Below are positions 8,578 to 16,799 of a stretch of DNA of 53,527 nucleotides, piece after piece. The notes beneath the pieces were generated by a model. The model worked only from the letters and a program-made list of their open reading frames with translations. It was not told the origin of the DNA and ran no database searches. This DNA comes from Weissella cibaria (GTDB taxonomy: Bacteria; Bacillota; Bacilli; Lactobacillales; Lactobacillaceae). How positions within the stretch are numbered: the first letter of the stretch is position 1; each line of letters starts with the position of its first letter. The stretch lies in assembly GCF_004521965.1 (NCBI RefSeq), contig NZ_SDGK01000009.1:1-53527 (forward strand), in the 5' to 3' direction. Made by a program: the position numbers and the translations under genes.

Positions 8578-9957
8578 TTAAATCAAAATCATGGCCATGA
8601 TTAGGATGACAACCATACCAACTAAGGAAATGATTGTTTCCAAAACTGTCCAGATTTGGAACGTTTGCTTAATCGTCAAGTCGAAAAACTCTTGGAAAAT
8701 CCAGAATCCAGCGTCGTTAACGTGCGATGCAATCAATGATCCAGCGCCAATTGCCAAGGCGACCAAAACGGCCAACGTTGGGTTGTTTTGTGATTGCACG
8801 ATTGACAACACGATACCAGCTGCCGTCATACCAGCAACCGTTGCTGATCCAACAGAGATACGCAACACTGCGGCAACTGCCCAAGCGAAGATAATAACTG
8901 TGATAGCTGACATGTGACCGTTAGCTTGGAACAAGCTAGCAACCTTATCAGACAAACCACCAGTAACCAATACACCACGCCAGGCACCGCCACCACCGAC
9001 AATCAACAAGATACCGGCAACCGCTGACATACCATTGTTCAATGAGTCACCAATTTCCTTGGCTGACTTCTTTTGCCAAACACCCATTGAGAAGATGGCG
9101 AACAACAAAGCAATCGTCATGGCCACAGCTGGTGTTGCCATGAATTCGATAACCTTGTCAAAACCGTTTGGATTCTTTGGCGTTACACCACCTGTGTAGA
9201 TCATCTTGTAAACTGTCGCAATGATCATAAAGATCAATGGAAAGACTGACGTGATAACTGACAAGAAGAATGATGGCGTCTTGTCCAAATCATATTCCTT
9301 AACTTCGCCGACAGCCTTAATTTCTGTCTTGAATTGGAATGCGTCGGGTGCATACTTTTGTGCCAACTTCGTGAACAAAGGTCCAGCAACCACGGCTGTA
9401 ATGATCGATACAACCAACCCAAGAATCAACGTCAAACCGATGTTAGCACCCAATGATGTTGCAACGGCCGTTGGTGCAGGCTGTGGAGGCAAGAAACCTT
9501 GTGCTGATGACAAGGCAGCCGTCATTGAAATACCAAGGTATAGCAATGGCACACCTGCCTCAATCGCAACAGCAAATACGATTGGAATCAACAAGACCAT
9601 TCCGACAACGAAAATCATTGAAATTCCGATGATAAATGAGGCAATCAAAACAGCCCATTGTAGACGCTTGATACCAAACCAGTTGATCAACGTCTTCGCG
9701 ATACGGTATGAACCACCCGCATCCGCAACCAAACGTCCAATCATACCACCGAAGATGAAGATAACGGCATTAGATCCCAAGATATTACCCATACCTTGGT
9801 CACCCAAGACAGCACTTGGGACATCCATTGGGTTCATTCCCAACAACAAAGCCAAGATAAACGCCGTCACAACCAATGATACGAACGTGTTCAACTTGAA
9901 CTTAACAATCAAGACAAGCAATATCAGAATTGCAATTGCCAACATAACGAATTCCAT
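8578..9957 (-). CDS. gntP: GntP family gluconate:H+ symporter (copy 2)
   Basis: This 459-residue multi-pass permease has the same family marks as copy 1 (GFLPPQPAPTAV, GSATVAGMTAAGIVLS, SHVNDAGFW) and the usual family length. AAGGAG precedes the ATG by 11 bases, and a TATAAT box on the minus strand (9991-9986) suggests a promoter of its own in addition to read-through from gntK. It lies just downstream of gntK, the classic kinase-permease pairing for gluconate use. Whether the two permeases differ in substrate or affinity cannot be told from sequence. Confidence 0.92.
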   Translation of the reverse strand: MEFVMLAIAILILLVLIVKFKLNTFVSLVVTAFILALLLGMNPMDVPSAVLGDQGMGNILGSNAVIFIFGGMIGRLVADAGGSYRIAKTLINWFGIKRLQWAVLIASFIIGISMIFVVGMVLLIPIVFAVAIEAGVPLLYLGISMTAALSSAQGFLPPQPAPTAVATSLGANIGLTLILGLVVSIITAVVAGPLFTKLAQKYAPDAFQFKTEIKAVGEVKEYDLDKTPSFFLSVITSVFPLIFMIIATVYKMIYTGGVTPKNPNGFDKVIEFMATPAVAMTIALLFAIFSMGVWQKKSAKEIGDSLNNGMSAVAGILLIVGGGGAWRGVLVTGGLSDKVASLFQANGHMSAITVIIFAWAVAAVLRISVGSATVAGMTAAGIVLSIVQSQNNPTLAVLVALAIGAGSLIASHVNDAGFWIFQEFFDLTIKQTFQIWTVLETIISLVGMVVILIMAMILI

Positions 9958-10006
9958 CGTTCAAAATACTCCTTAAAATAGGTAAATTATACCATTCAAA
10001 ACAAAC

Positions 10007-10042
10007 GCTCACAGCACGGGCGTAAAGTCACGTGCTGCGAGC
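10007..10042 (-). terminator. Terminator of gluconokinase gene
   Basis: A 12-bp stem (10007-10018 with 10031-10042), continuous on the minus strand with one G-U pair, is followed by GTTTGTTTTG. It probably reduces but need not abolish read-through into gntP2. Confidence 0.65.
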
Positions 10043-10080
10043 AACGTTTTAATTGTTTATCTGTTTAGTCGAAAACAAGT

Positions 10081-11622
10081 TTACTTGTCTTCCTTCTTGA
10101 CGTGCTTACGTTGGAAGTTCGCAATATTTGCGTACTCCGTTTGCAATTGACGTGCCAAACGAATAAAGATTGGCGTCAACTCACGGTAAACTTCGTAGTT
10201 TTCAGGGTTTGGTGCATACGTATTTGACTCACCAACCATGTCGGCAATAATATCCAAGCTATCTACCATTCCCAAAGCCTTTTGTGCCATAACCGTCGCA
10301 GCCAAAGCACCTGACTCAAAGGCCGTTGGTACCGTAACAGGTTGCTCAAAGATATCTGCCGTCATTTGACGCCACAAAGCTGAACGGGCAAAACCACCAG
10401 TTGCTTGCACAGACTTCAAGTCACCAACAACTTCTTCCAAAGCCAAAGCAACCATGTAGATGTTGAAGATAATCCCTTCAAGTACGGCACGAACCATGTG
10501 GGCACGCGTGTGATTGTGTGTCAAACCAAAGAATGAACCCTTAGCATTGGCATCCCAGATTGGGGCACGCTCACCACCCAAGTATGGGTGGAATAACAAA
10601 CCATCAGCACCAGCTGGAATCTTCGACGCGATTTCCGTCAACAAATCGTACGTATCAACACCCATCAAAGCAGCCGTTGACTTCTCAGCATCAAACATCT
10701 TGTCGCGGGCCCAGCGGAAGACATCTCCACCGTTGTTAACTGGTCCACCGACAACCCAGTGATCCTTGTCCAAAGCATACGTAAACGTACGTCCCTTAGG
10801 ATCAATCTTGGGTGCGTCAGTCACAACACGGATGGCACCTGATGTACCAATCGTTACCGCGGCAACTCCAGGTTGCACAGCGTTAACACCCAAGTTTGAC
10901 AAAGGACCGTCACCAGCACCGTAAATGAATGGCGTATTAATATCCAAGCCCATCACAGCGGCGTACTCGGCAACCATACCCTTTTCCATCTCGTAAGGTT
11001 CAACTGCTTGTGGCATTTGTCCCTTCTTGATACCAGTCACTTCAAGTGCTTGCTCATCCCAATCCAAATTGAAGATGTTGAACATACCTGTTCCAGAAGC
11101 AATTGAGATGTCCATCTTGTTAGCACCAAACAAACGGTGGAACAGGTATTCCTTAATTCCCAAGTAGTGAGCCGCATTGTTGTACACGTCAGGCTTTTCA
11201 TTCTTCAACCACAACATCTTTGACAATGGGGCCATTGGGTGAATTGGTGTACCCGTCTTGCTGTAAATCTTTTGGCCCAAACCAGTTGACTTCAACTCTT
11301 CCGTGTACTTAACTGCACGCGTGTCAGCCCACGTGATAACACGTGTCAAAGGCTGCCAATCAGCGTCAAATGCAATCAGTGAGTGCATTGCTGAACTGAA
11401 TGACACACCCAAAATCTTGCCACCGTTTGCGCCGCGCACTACTTCTGTCATTGCGTCGACGAAGGCTTCCCAAATTTCGTTTAGGTCCTCTTCGGCCATG
11501 TCTGGCTCATCACGGTACAACTTGTAACCTTTGTTGGCACTGGCAATCACGTGACCTTCAGTGTCAAACAAAACTGCCTTAGTTGACGTTGTTCCCAAGT
11601 CAACTCCGATCAAGTATTCCAT
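10081..11622 (-). CDS. gntK: Gluconokinase (FGGY family)
   Basis: This 513-residue sugar kinase phosphorylates gluconate to 6-phosphogluconate, which enters the oxidative/phosphoketolase route of heterofermenters. The N-terminal phosphate-1 loop GVDLGTTSTKAV is at residues 5-16. The C-terminal half has GGERAPIWD and ATGGFARSALWRQ, typical of FGGY kinases annotated as GntK in lactic acid bacteria. GAGAGGT precedes the ATG. The two GntP permeases nearby support gluconate over xylulose or glycerol as the substrate. Confidence 0.9.
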   Translation of the reverse strand: MEYLIGVDLGTTSTKAVLFDTEGHVIASANKGYKLYRDEPDMAEEDLNEIWEAFVDAMTEVVRGANGGKILGVSFSSAMHSLIAFDADWQPLTRVITWADTRAVKYTEELKSTGLGQKIYSKTGTPIHPMAPLSKMLWLKNEKPDVYNNAAHYLGIKEYLFHRLFGANKMDISIASGTGMFNIFNLDWDEQALEVTGIKKGQMPQAVEPYEMEKGMVAEYAAVMGLDINTPFIYGAGDGPLSNLGVNAVQPGVAAVTIGTSGAIRVVTDAPKIDPKGRTFTYALDKDHWVVGGPVNNGGDVFRWARDKMFDAEKSTAALMGVDTYDLLTEIASKIPAGADGLLFHPYLGGERAPIWDANAKGSFFGLTHNHTRAHMVRAVLEGIIFNIYMVALALEEVVGDLKSVQATGGFARSALWRQMTADIFEQPVTVPTAFESGALAATVMAQKALGMVDSLDIIADMVGESNTYAPNPENYEVYRELTPIFIRLARQLQTEYANIANFQRKHVKKEDK

Positions 11623-11701
11623 TGTTAAACCTCTCGTATCTCAAAAAAATCCACAAACTTATGAATAGTACTTATCTATTTTATGTAAAAACCTTTCACA
11701 A

Positions 11702-11715
11702 TGCAAACGTTTTCC
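11702..11715 (-). promoter_or_regulatory. cre-like operator upstream of gntK
   Basis: TGCAAACGTTTTCC (minus strand GGAAAACGTTTGCA) matches 12 of 14 cre consensus positions. It lies about 80 bp upstream of the gntK ATG and shares the CGTTT core with the gntP1 dyads. Confidence 0.5.
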
Positions 11716-11768
11716 GCGAAAAGAATTTTCTAATATATCCCAATGCCGGAACATTTGACGCACAATCA

Positions 11769-11799
11769 AAAGCGCACCGTCTCAAAAGAGGCACGCTTT
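11769..11799 (-). terminator. Terminator of yhaONM operon
   Basis: A 10-bp stem (11769-11778 with 11790-11799), fully paired on the minus strand with G-U pairs, is followed by a short T run. It lies just past the yhaM stop. Confidence 0.7.
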
Positions 11800-11804
11800 A
11801 CACA

Positions 11805-12758
11805 TTATTTTAGATCAGGTTTGTATACATTTCGGTTATCTAATGCCCACTGGCGTTGTGAAAAATCGCCTGGTTCTGTTTCGGCTAACGCGTTATCAAA
11901 GCTTTGCATATTGGCATCTAATTCATCCAACTGGTGCAAAATATTCGCTTCCTTAATTAGTGGACGGACAGGTGATCCATACTCCATCAACCCATGGTGA
12001 GCTAACACAGTATGGCGTAGCACCAACATATCTTCGCTATACAAATCCAGATGGAGTTCATTGGCTGCTAAAACAATCTGTTCATCGATTAGGACAATGT
12101 GCCCAATTAAGTTACCTGCCGTCGTATATTGCGTTGCAATTGGGCCGGTTAGTTCAATCACTTTACCCAAATCGTGCAATAAAGCACCCGCATATAACAA
12201 GCTAGCATTGACCCCTGGATACTGCTTCACAATTGCTTGAGCCAAACGAGCAATCGACAATGAGTGGAAGCCAAGCCCACCAGCAAAGGCGTGGTGATTG
12301 CTCTTAGCTGCTGGGTACTTATAAAACTCATCATGATACTTTGATAACAAGTGGCGCACAATCCGTTGCCACGTCGCGTTAGTAATTTGGAAAATCAACG
12401 CCGAAACTTCTTTCTCCATCTCGTTTGCCTTCATTGGTGCTGCATTCATGAAATCACTTGGATTTTGCGGTTCGCCCACTCGAGTTGGTCGTATTGATAG
12501 AATTTTGAGTTGTGGCTTATCCTGATACACTTGCCGAACCGCTGTCATAAAAATAACCATTCCGGCTTGCAATGTATCCGCCTCTTCTTGTGTTGCATCC
12601 CACTTCATGCCACGTATTTCCATTGAACGATCCGCAACAGAAACAGCCAGATATCGTTTGCCTTGTTGCGTGACCCGTGGATCAACTTCCTTCAATAAGA
12701 CAAAGATGTCCATGCGTTCATCAACTTGATAATCGCGCAGTTGTTTCACTTCTGACAT
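11805..12758 (-). CDS. yhaM: YhaM-type 3'-5' exoribonuclease (HD domain)
   Basis: This 317-residue protein has an N-terminal OB-fold (about residues 15-95) followed by a metal-dependent HD domain with NHHAFAGGLGFH and LLHDLGKVIEL. YhaM nucleases trim RNA and single-stranded DNA from the 3' end and act mainly in mRNA turnover. The ATG lies 1 bp after the yhaN stop codon, with GGGGG as ribosome binding site. The yhaO-yhaN-yhaM order is the same as in Bacillus, so the three are one operon ending at the terminator near 11799. Confidence 0.9.
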   Translation of the reverse strand: MSEVKQLRDYQVDERMDIFVLLKEVDPRVTQQGKRYLAVSVADRSMEIRGMKWDATQEEADTLQAGMVIFMTAVRQVYQDKPQLKILSIRPTRVGEPQNPSDFMNAAPMKANEMEKEVSALIFQITNATWQRIVRHLLSKYHDEFYKYPAAKSNHHAFAGGLGFHSLSIARLAQAIVKQYPGVNASLLYAGALLHDLGKVIELTGPIATQYTTAGNLIGHIVLIDEQIVLAANELHLDLYSEDMLVLRHTVLAHHGLMEYGSPVRPLIKEANILHQLDELDANMQSFDNALAETEPGDFSQRQWALDNRNVYKPDLK

Positions 12759-12759
12759 G

Positions 12760-15084
12760 TTACTTATCCCCCTTTAGCTCATTCAAATCCAAGATATGGT
12801 GTCCTGTTGTTCGTCGTGCCGTAAAGTACAAAATTTGTTGCTCATCTGCTGCCATTTCAGCTAGTACCTGCAACATGGTTTCCTGTCGCGGTGTATCAAA
12901 GTCTACAAATGCATCATCAATCATAATTGGCAAGGCTAACGTAGGTGTAACTAACTTAACGAATGCCAAGCGCATAGCGACATAAACTTGTTCAGCCGTT
13001 CCCTTTGACAATTGCGTCACGGTAAACATCACCCCATCTTGGCGTGTTACTTTAATTAAAGTCTTCGTCTGTGAAATTTGCGTGTAGTTCCCTTGCGTTA
13101 AGCGTGCTAATAACGCACTTGCTGACGACAATAACTGCGGTAGTCGATCACCAATCGCTAAGTTAAACACGCGGTTCACCCACTCACTCGCTAAACGATT
13201 CGTGAAGTACGTTTGCAACTCAGCAATCACGGCGGCCTCTTGGCTTGCTAACGCTTGTTGCTGGGCTTCGATTGTTGTATCATTTGCCAATCGCTGGCGT
13301 TGCACGTCTAAACGAGCAAGTTGTTGTTGCGCGTCCGCTAATTCCGTCTGCAACCGCATCGCCAATGCTGATGGCGCAACATCGTCAACCGATTCACTTG
13401 CTACTGCCAAAACGGTTAAATCAGCATCTCTCAGTTGCTCACGCAACAAGTCGGCCTCTTGCTGCTTAGCAAGAATAGTCTGTTGCTCCTGACGACGCGC
13501 TTGCAAAGCGGCAGCGCCAGCCACACCAAGAGCTTGGTAAATTTCTAACAGGCGTTGTTGGTACTGTGCCCGAGTAACTGCCTGCTGACCCGCTGTTGTC
13601 ATTTGTGCTTGTTCTTCTGCTAACCGTTGGCGATATTCAGATTCCGTCAAATGATACCCCAACCAATTCAAGCGTTCTTCCGCCCGTTGCATGTCTGGCA
13701 TCACCGTTTGTTGCATCGTCATCAATTCTTGCATGCGCGCAATCAAACTATGGAGTCTTTGGACGTCCGGTTGCGCTGTAATTATTTGTTCATTAGTCAT
13801 GCCCTCGTATCCCGCCGGCAAGTTAACATCCGGTGCCACCCGCTTCGGCATCACCCGGTAAAGCACGTGGCCAGCTCCGGCCAATAAGATGAACAGGACA
13901 ATTCCTGGTAATAATTGACCAGCAATCGCCAGACCAATTAGCAATATGACGCCAAAGGCTAACGCCCCAATGCCCGCCCGACGATATTGGGCCACAATAG
14001 CCGTCCCTGTACCAGTTTGCAAGGCTTTTACTTGAAATGGCGTTAGTTCAGTCGGCACAGCTTGCCAATGATGCGTCTGCAACAGCGAATCGCGTTCATC
14101 TTGGAATTGCGCTTGTTGCGAGGCGGCTTGCCGTTGCTGTTGTTGCAAGGTTGCGAATTCATCAAGCGCGACACGGGTTTGATTAAGTTTCTCTTGGGTA
14201 ACCGTCGTGGTCGTTGGCACATCCGGCATAACCCGTAATTGCGCTTCGAGGTGGTCGGCCTCATCCGCCAACGCCGTATCCAACGGTTCGTCCGTATGTG
14301 CTAATTGTTGTTGTAATTGCTGCCACCGTTGATACACCGGCACTAGCTGCTGACGCGCAGCCTGTTCAGAGGCGTCAGCCGTCAACCGACTCTGTCGCTC
14401 AGTTAAGTTGGCAACTTGTTGCCGGGTTGCTTCATAGGCGGATTCCAATTTATTGACTGACGGACGATTTGCAATCGCCGTTTGCAAATCTGCTCGCTGA
14501 TTAGCCAACGCCGTTAACGCCTCATTAATTGGTCGGTGCGCCGTCTTAGTGGCGCCAAATTCATTCGTAGCCTCTTTATCCCAATGGTTAGCCAACGCGA
14601 GCCATTGTTCTGACCCAGGCGTTGCTAGTGTACGCAAGTGTTCCGCAAACTCGTCCGGACGCAAAGCAAAAATTTGGGCCAAGGCTTCTTGATCAAAACT
14701 AAAAACCGCTAAGTATAAGTCACGATCAACAGGTCCCAGCAATTTTGCTAACGTCTGTTCCGCATCCGCAAATTGTTGTCCCGTCGCAACCGTTCGTAAC
14801 GTTACCGTCGTCTGTGTCCGTCCCAATCGTGTCAATTCGTAGTCCGTTCCCGCTACGTCGAACGTGATAGTACCACCATACGGGCCCTGTTCAAGGGGTT
14901 CATACGTGTTAATGCGGCGACCCTTAGCCTGTGGGAAACCAAACAACATCCCCAATAAGAACCGATGTAACGTCGTCTTACCGGATTCATTCAACCCTTG
15001 AATAATTTGTAACTGTGTCACAAAATCGAACGTCTGATCGCGCCACTGGCCGAAACCGATAATGTGTGCTTGCTTAATCTTCAT
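12760..15084 (-). CDS. yhaN: YhaN-like AAA/SMC-type ATPase (SbcC-like)
   Basis: This ATPase of about 774 residues has the Rad50/SbcC plan. The Walker A loop GLNESGKTTLHRF is near residue 30. Long coiled-coil arms rich in Gln/Ala run from about 160 to 330 and 430 to 620. A paired hydrophobic segment (about 360-405, GVILLIGLAIAGQ and IVLFILLAGAG) lies between the arms. The ABC signature LSKGTAEQVY and Walker B IMIDDAFVDFD are near the C-terminus. The membrane hairpin is typical of YhaN and absent in SbcC. ATG at 15084 follows GGGGG; an upstream TTG at 15093 has no support. It overlaps yhaO, its likely nuclease partner, by 11 bp. Confidence 0.85.
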   Translation of the reverse strand: MKIKQAHIIGFGQWRDQTFDFVTQLQIIQGLNESGKTTLHRFLLGMLFGFPQAKGRRINTYEPLEQGPYGGTITFDVAGTDYELTRLGRTQTTVTLRTVATGQQFADAEQTLAKLLGPVDRDLYLAVFSFDQEALAQIFALRPDEFAEHLRTLATPGSEQWLALANHWDKEATNEFGATKTAHRPINEALTALANQRADLQTAIANRPSVNKLESAYEATRQQVANLTERQSRLTADASEQAARQQLVPVYQRWQQLQQQLAHTDEPLDTALADEADHLEAQLRVMPDVPTTTTVTQEKLNQTRVALDEFATLQQQQRQAASQQAQFQDERDSLLQTHHWQAVPTELTPFQVKALQTGTGTAIVAQYRRAGIGALAFGVILLIGLAIAGQLLPGIVLFILLAGAGHVLYRVMPKRVAPDVNLPAGYEGMTNEQIITAQPDVQRLHSLIARMQELMTMQQTVMPDMQRAEERLNWLGYHLTESEYRQRLAEEQAQMTTAGQQAVTRAQYQQRLLEIYQALGVAGAAALQARRQEQQTILAKQQEADLLREQLRDADLTVLAVASESVDDVAPSALAMRLQTELADAQQQLARLDVQRQRLANDTTIEAQQQALASQEAAVIAELQTYFTNRLASEWVNRVFNLAIGDRLPQLLSSASALLARLTQGNYTQISQTKTLIKVTRQDGVMFTVTQLSKGTAEQVYVAMRLAFVKLVTPTLALPIMIDDAFVDFDTPRQETMLQVLAEMAADEQQILYFTARRTTGHHILDLNELKGDK

Positions 15085-16267
15085 CAGTCGCAACCCCCAT
15101 TTCAGTTAAACGTAATTTTTCGATGACGGCTTGCTTTAGTTCCGCCAACATCGCTGGCGTCAAAAAAGCCTGCAATACTGCCGCGTCCTGCACCTGTTTT
15201 AAACCAAGCTGTTGCAACATATCATAGTTAAATACGTCATCAACCGTCTGCGCCCAGTACTGTTGGTCAACAGCCGGTAATGACACTTCCTCGTTAGCTG
15301 CCACAAGTTTAATGTTATAGACAAAGAAATTATCGGTTGGCGATGATGCAGCGGTTAACTGGGCTAACAACTGATTGTTCATGATCAACGACAACAGCGC
15401 ACTATCCTCGCTTGTCACTGATAATTCAACCAATTGAAAATCATCATCATTCTGCAGTGCTTGTCGAATATGCTGGATTGCCGTTAGCGCATCTGATGCT
15501 AAATAGACATTAGCTGTTTGCCAAACCACTGGAGCTACTGGCGTAAATGTCGGCACCAATTCGCCTTGATCCGAGGTTACCAAATAATAGCCTTTGGGCC
15601 CCGCCTCGTTTTTATTTAAGCCTTGAATACTACCGGAATAACCTATGAATGGTTTGTCTTGCAATGTTTGCCGCACGTGAATGTGGCCAAGGGCCCAGTA
15701 GTCATAGTGCTTAACTTGCATGTCACTTAATGTAAACGGTGCATAGTCACCCTGGCCATCTTCGCCAAGTGCCCCGTGATACAGGCCAATGTGATAATCC
15801 ACATCAGCCTGCTTAACCGGGTAAAGGCGGGCACGGTTATCGTTAATATGCCGCTGCGTATACGAAAAACCCGTGATGGCCACACGTTCTTGCGCTTTCG
15901 TCACTAAAGTTGCAGTTGTTGTTTCAGATGGGAAAACAGTTACATTATCTGGCCAAGTAGGCAAACTTTGCCAATTAGCTACAAAGTCGTGGTTACCAAA
16001 CCCTAGATAGACAGGAATTCCCGCTGATTGTAGTGTTTCGAACGCTTGCCGCAATGTCAATTGGGCTCGTGCGTCGGGTGTCGTTGTATCAAACAAATCA
16101 CCTGGCAATAATACAAAGTCAACCATTTCAGCAATCGCATCGTCAACCAATCGTTGCAATGCTGTTTCAGTTGCTTGCTGCAATGTTCCCTTCAACCAAG
16201 CTGGAACCCGTGTTAAACCCGTAAATGGATTGCCAAGGTGCAAATCACCAGCATGTATAAACTTCAT
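15074..16267 (-). CDS. yhaO: YhaO-like metallophosphoesterase / DNA exonuclease (SbcD/Mre11-like)
   Basis: This 397-residue calcineurin-like phosphoesterase has the full metal-binding set: GDLHLG (residues 7-12), LLPGDLFD, FGNHDF and a late GHIHVRQ. Such proteins pair with an SMC-type ATPase in DNA end processing. AAGGATCG precedes the ATG. Its last codons overlap the start of yhaN, consistent with the SbcCD-like complex being translated together. The biochemical substrate of YhaO/YhaN is inferred from the family. Confidence 0.87.
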   Translation of the reverse strand: MKFIHAGDLHLGNPFTGLTRVPAWLKGTLQQATETALQRLVDDAIAEMVDFVLLPGDLFDTTTPDARAQLTLRQAFETLQSAGIPVYLGFGNHDFVANWQSLPTWPDNVTVFPSETTTATLVTKAQERVAITGFSYTQRHINDNRARLYPVKQADVDYHIGLYHGALGEDGQGDYAPFTLSDMQVKHYDYWALGHIHVRQTLQDKPFIGYSGSIQGLNKNEAGPKGYYLVTSDQGELVPTFTPVAPVVWQTANVYLASDALTAIQHIRQALQNDDDFQLVELSVTSEDSALLSLIMNNQLLAQLTAASSPTDNFFVYNIKLVAANEEVSLPAVDQQYWAQTVDDVFNYDMLQQLGLKQVQDAAVLQAFLTPAMLAELKQAVIEKLRLTEMGVATDED

Positions 16268-16360
16268 TATTCCACGATCCTTTTTACGTTATATGTTATT
16301 TCATTATCCCATGTTAGGTATATCCTAACAAGCATCTATCGGTAGTTGGTGGAAAGAAAA

Positions 16361-16391
16361 AGAGCAGTTGTCCTAAATGAACAACTACTCT
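16361..16391 (-). terminator. Terminator of the YheA-like gene
   Basis: An 11-bp stem AGAGCAGTTGT/ACAACTACTCT (G-U pair on the minus strand), then a T-rich tail on the minus strand. It separates the gene from yhaO. Confidence 0.8.
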
Positions 16392-16401
16392 TTTTAAAAG
16401 A

Positions 16402-16746
16402 TTAGTCTTGGCCGTACAATTCAGCGATTGGCTTTGTGATGATATTGTTGATTTCCATCAACAATTGGTTAACAGCTTGTTCTGCTTCCATCATCGTCTT
16501 CAACGCATCGTGCTTGTCCATCTCCCCAGCAATTTCTTGCCAGGCAGCAACTTGCTCAGGAGCAGGCTCTTGACCAGCTTGCATTGACTGGTTAATTTCC
16601 ATTTGTGCTTGTTGGAAGCGTTGGAAAACTGCCTTTGCTTCGGCGTTACCGTTCAAAGCTTCAACCGCATCGCGCAATGTCTTGTATTGTGCCGTTTCGC
16701 GCAAGTCAGCGGCAACAGCGTTTACGTTATCGTAAATGTTAATCAT
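16402..16746 (-). CDS. YlbF/YheA family protein (UPF0342)
   Basis: This 114-residue, largely alpha-helical protein belongs to the YlbF/YmcA/YheA group. It has the usual pattern of an N-terminal helix (MINIYDNVNAVAADLRET), AEAKAVFQRFQQAQ and a long C-terminal helix ending ELYGQD. YmcA/YlbF in Bacillus affect RNase Y and biofilm formation; the YheA branch has no settled function. It lies between the PBP gene and yhaO and has its own terminator. Its ribosome binding site is weak (GGAT about 14 bases away). Confidence 0.8.
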   Translation of the reverse strand: MINIYDNVNAVAADLRETAQYKTLRDAVEALNGNAEAKAVFQRFQQAQMEINQSMQAGQEPAPEQVAAWQEIAGEMDKHDALKTMMEAEQAVNQLLMEINNIITKPIAELYGQD

Positions 16747-16799
16747 ATTAAGTAAATATCCAATCTTTTGTTGTTAGTTCTATTATCACATACTGTGCG

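Noticed and set aside
9221-9976. Plus-strand open frame of about 251 codons opposite gntP2
   Set aside because: Antisense shadow with the same biased composition as the one opposite gntP1; the two paralogous genes produce matching shadows.
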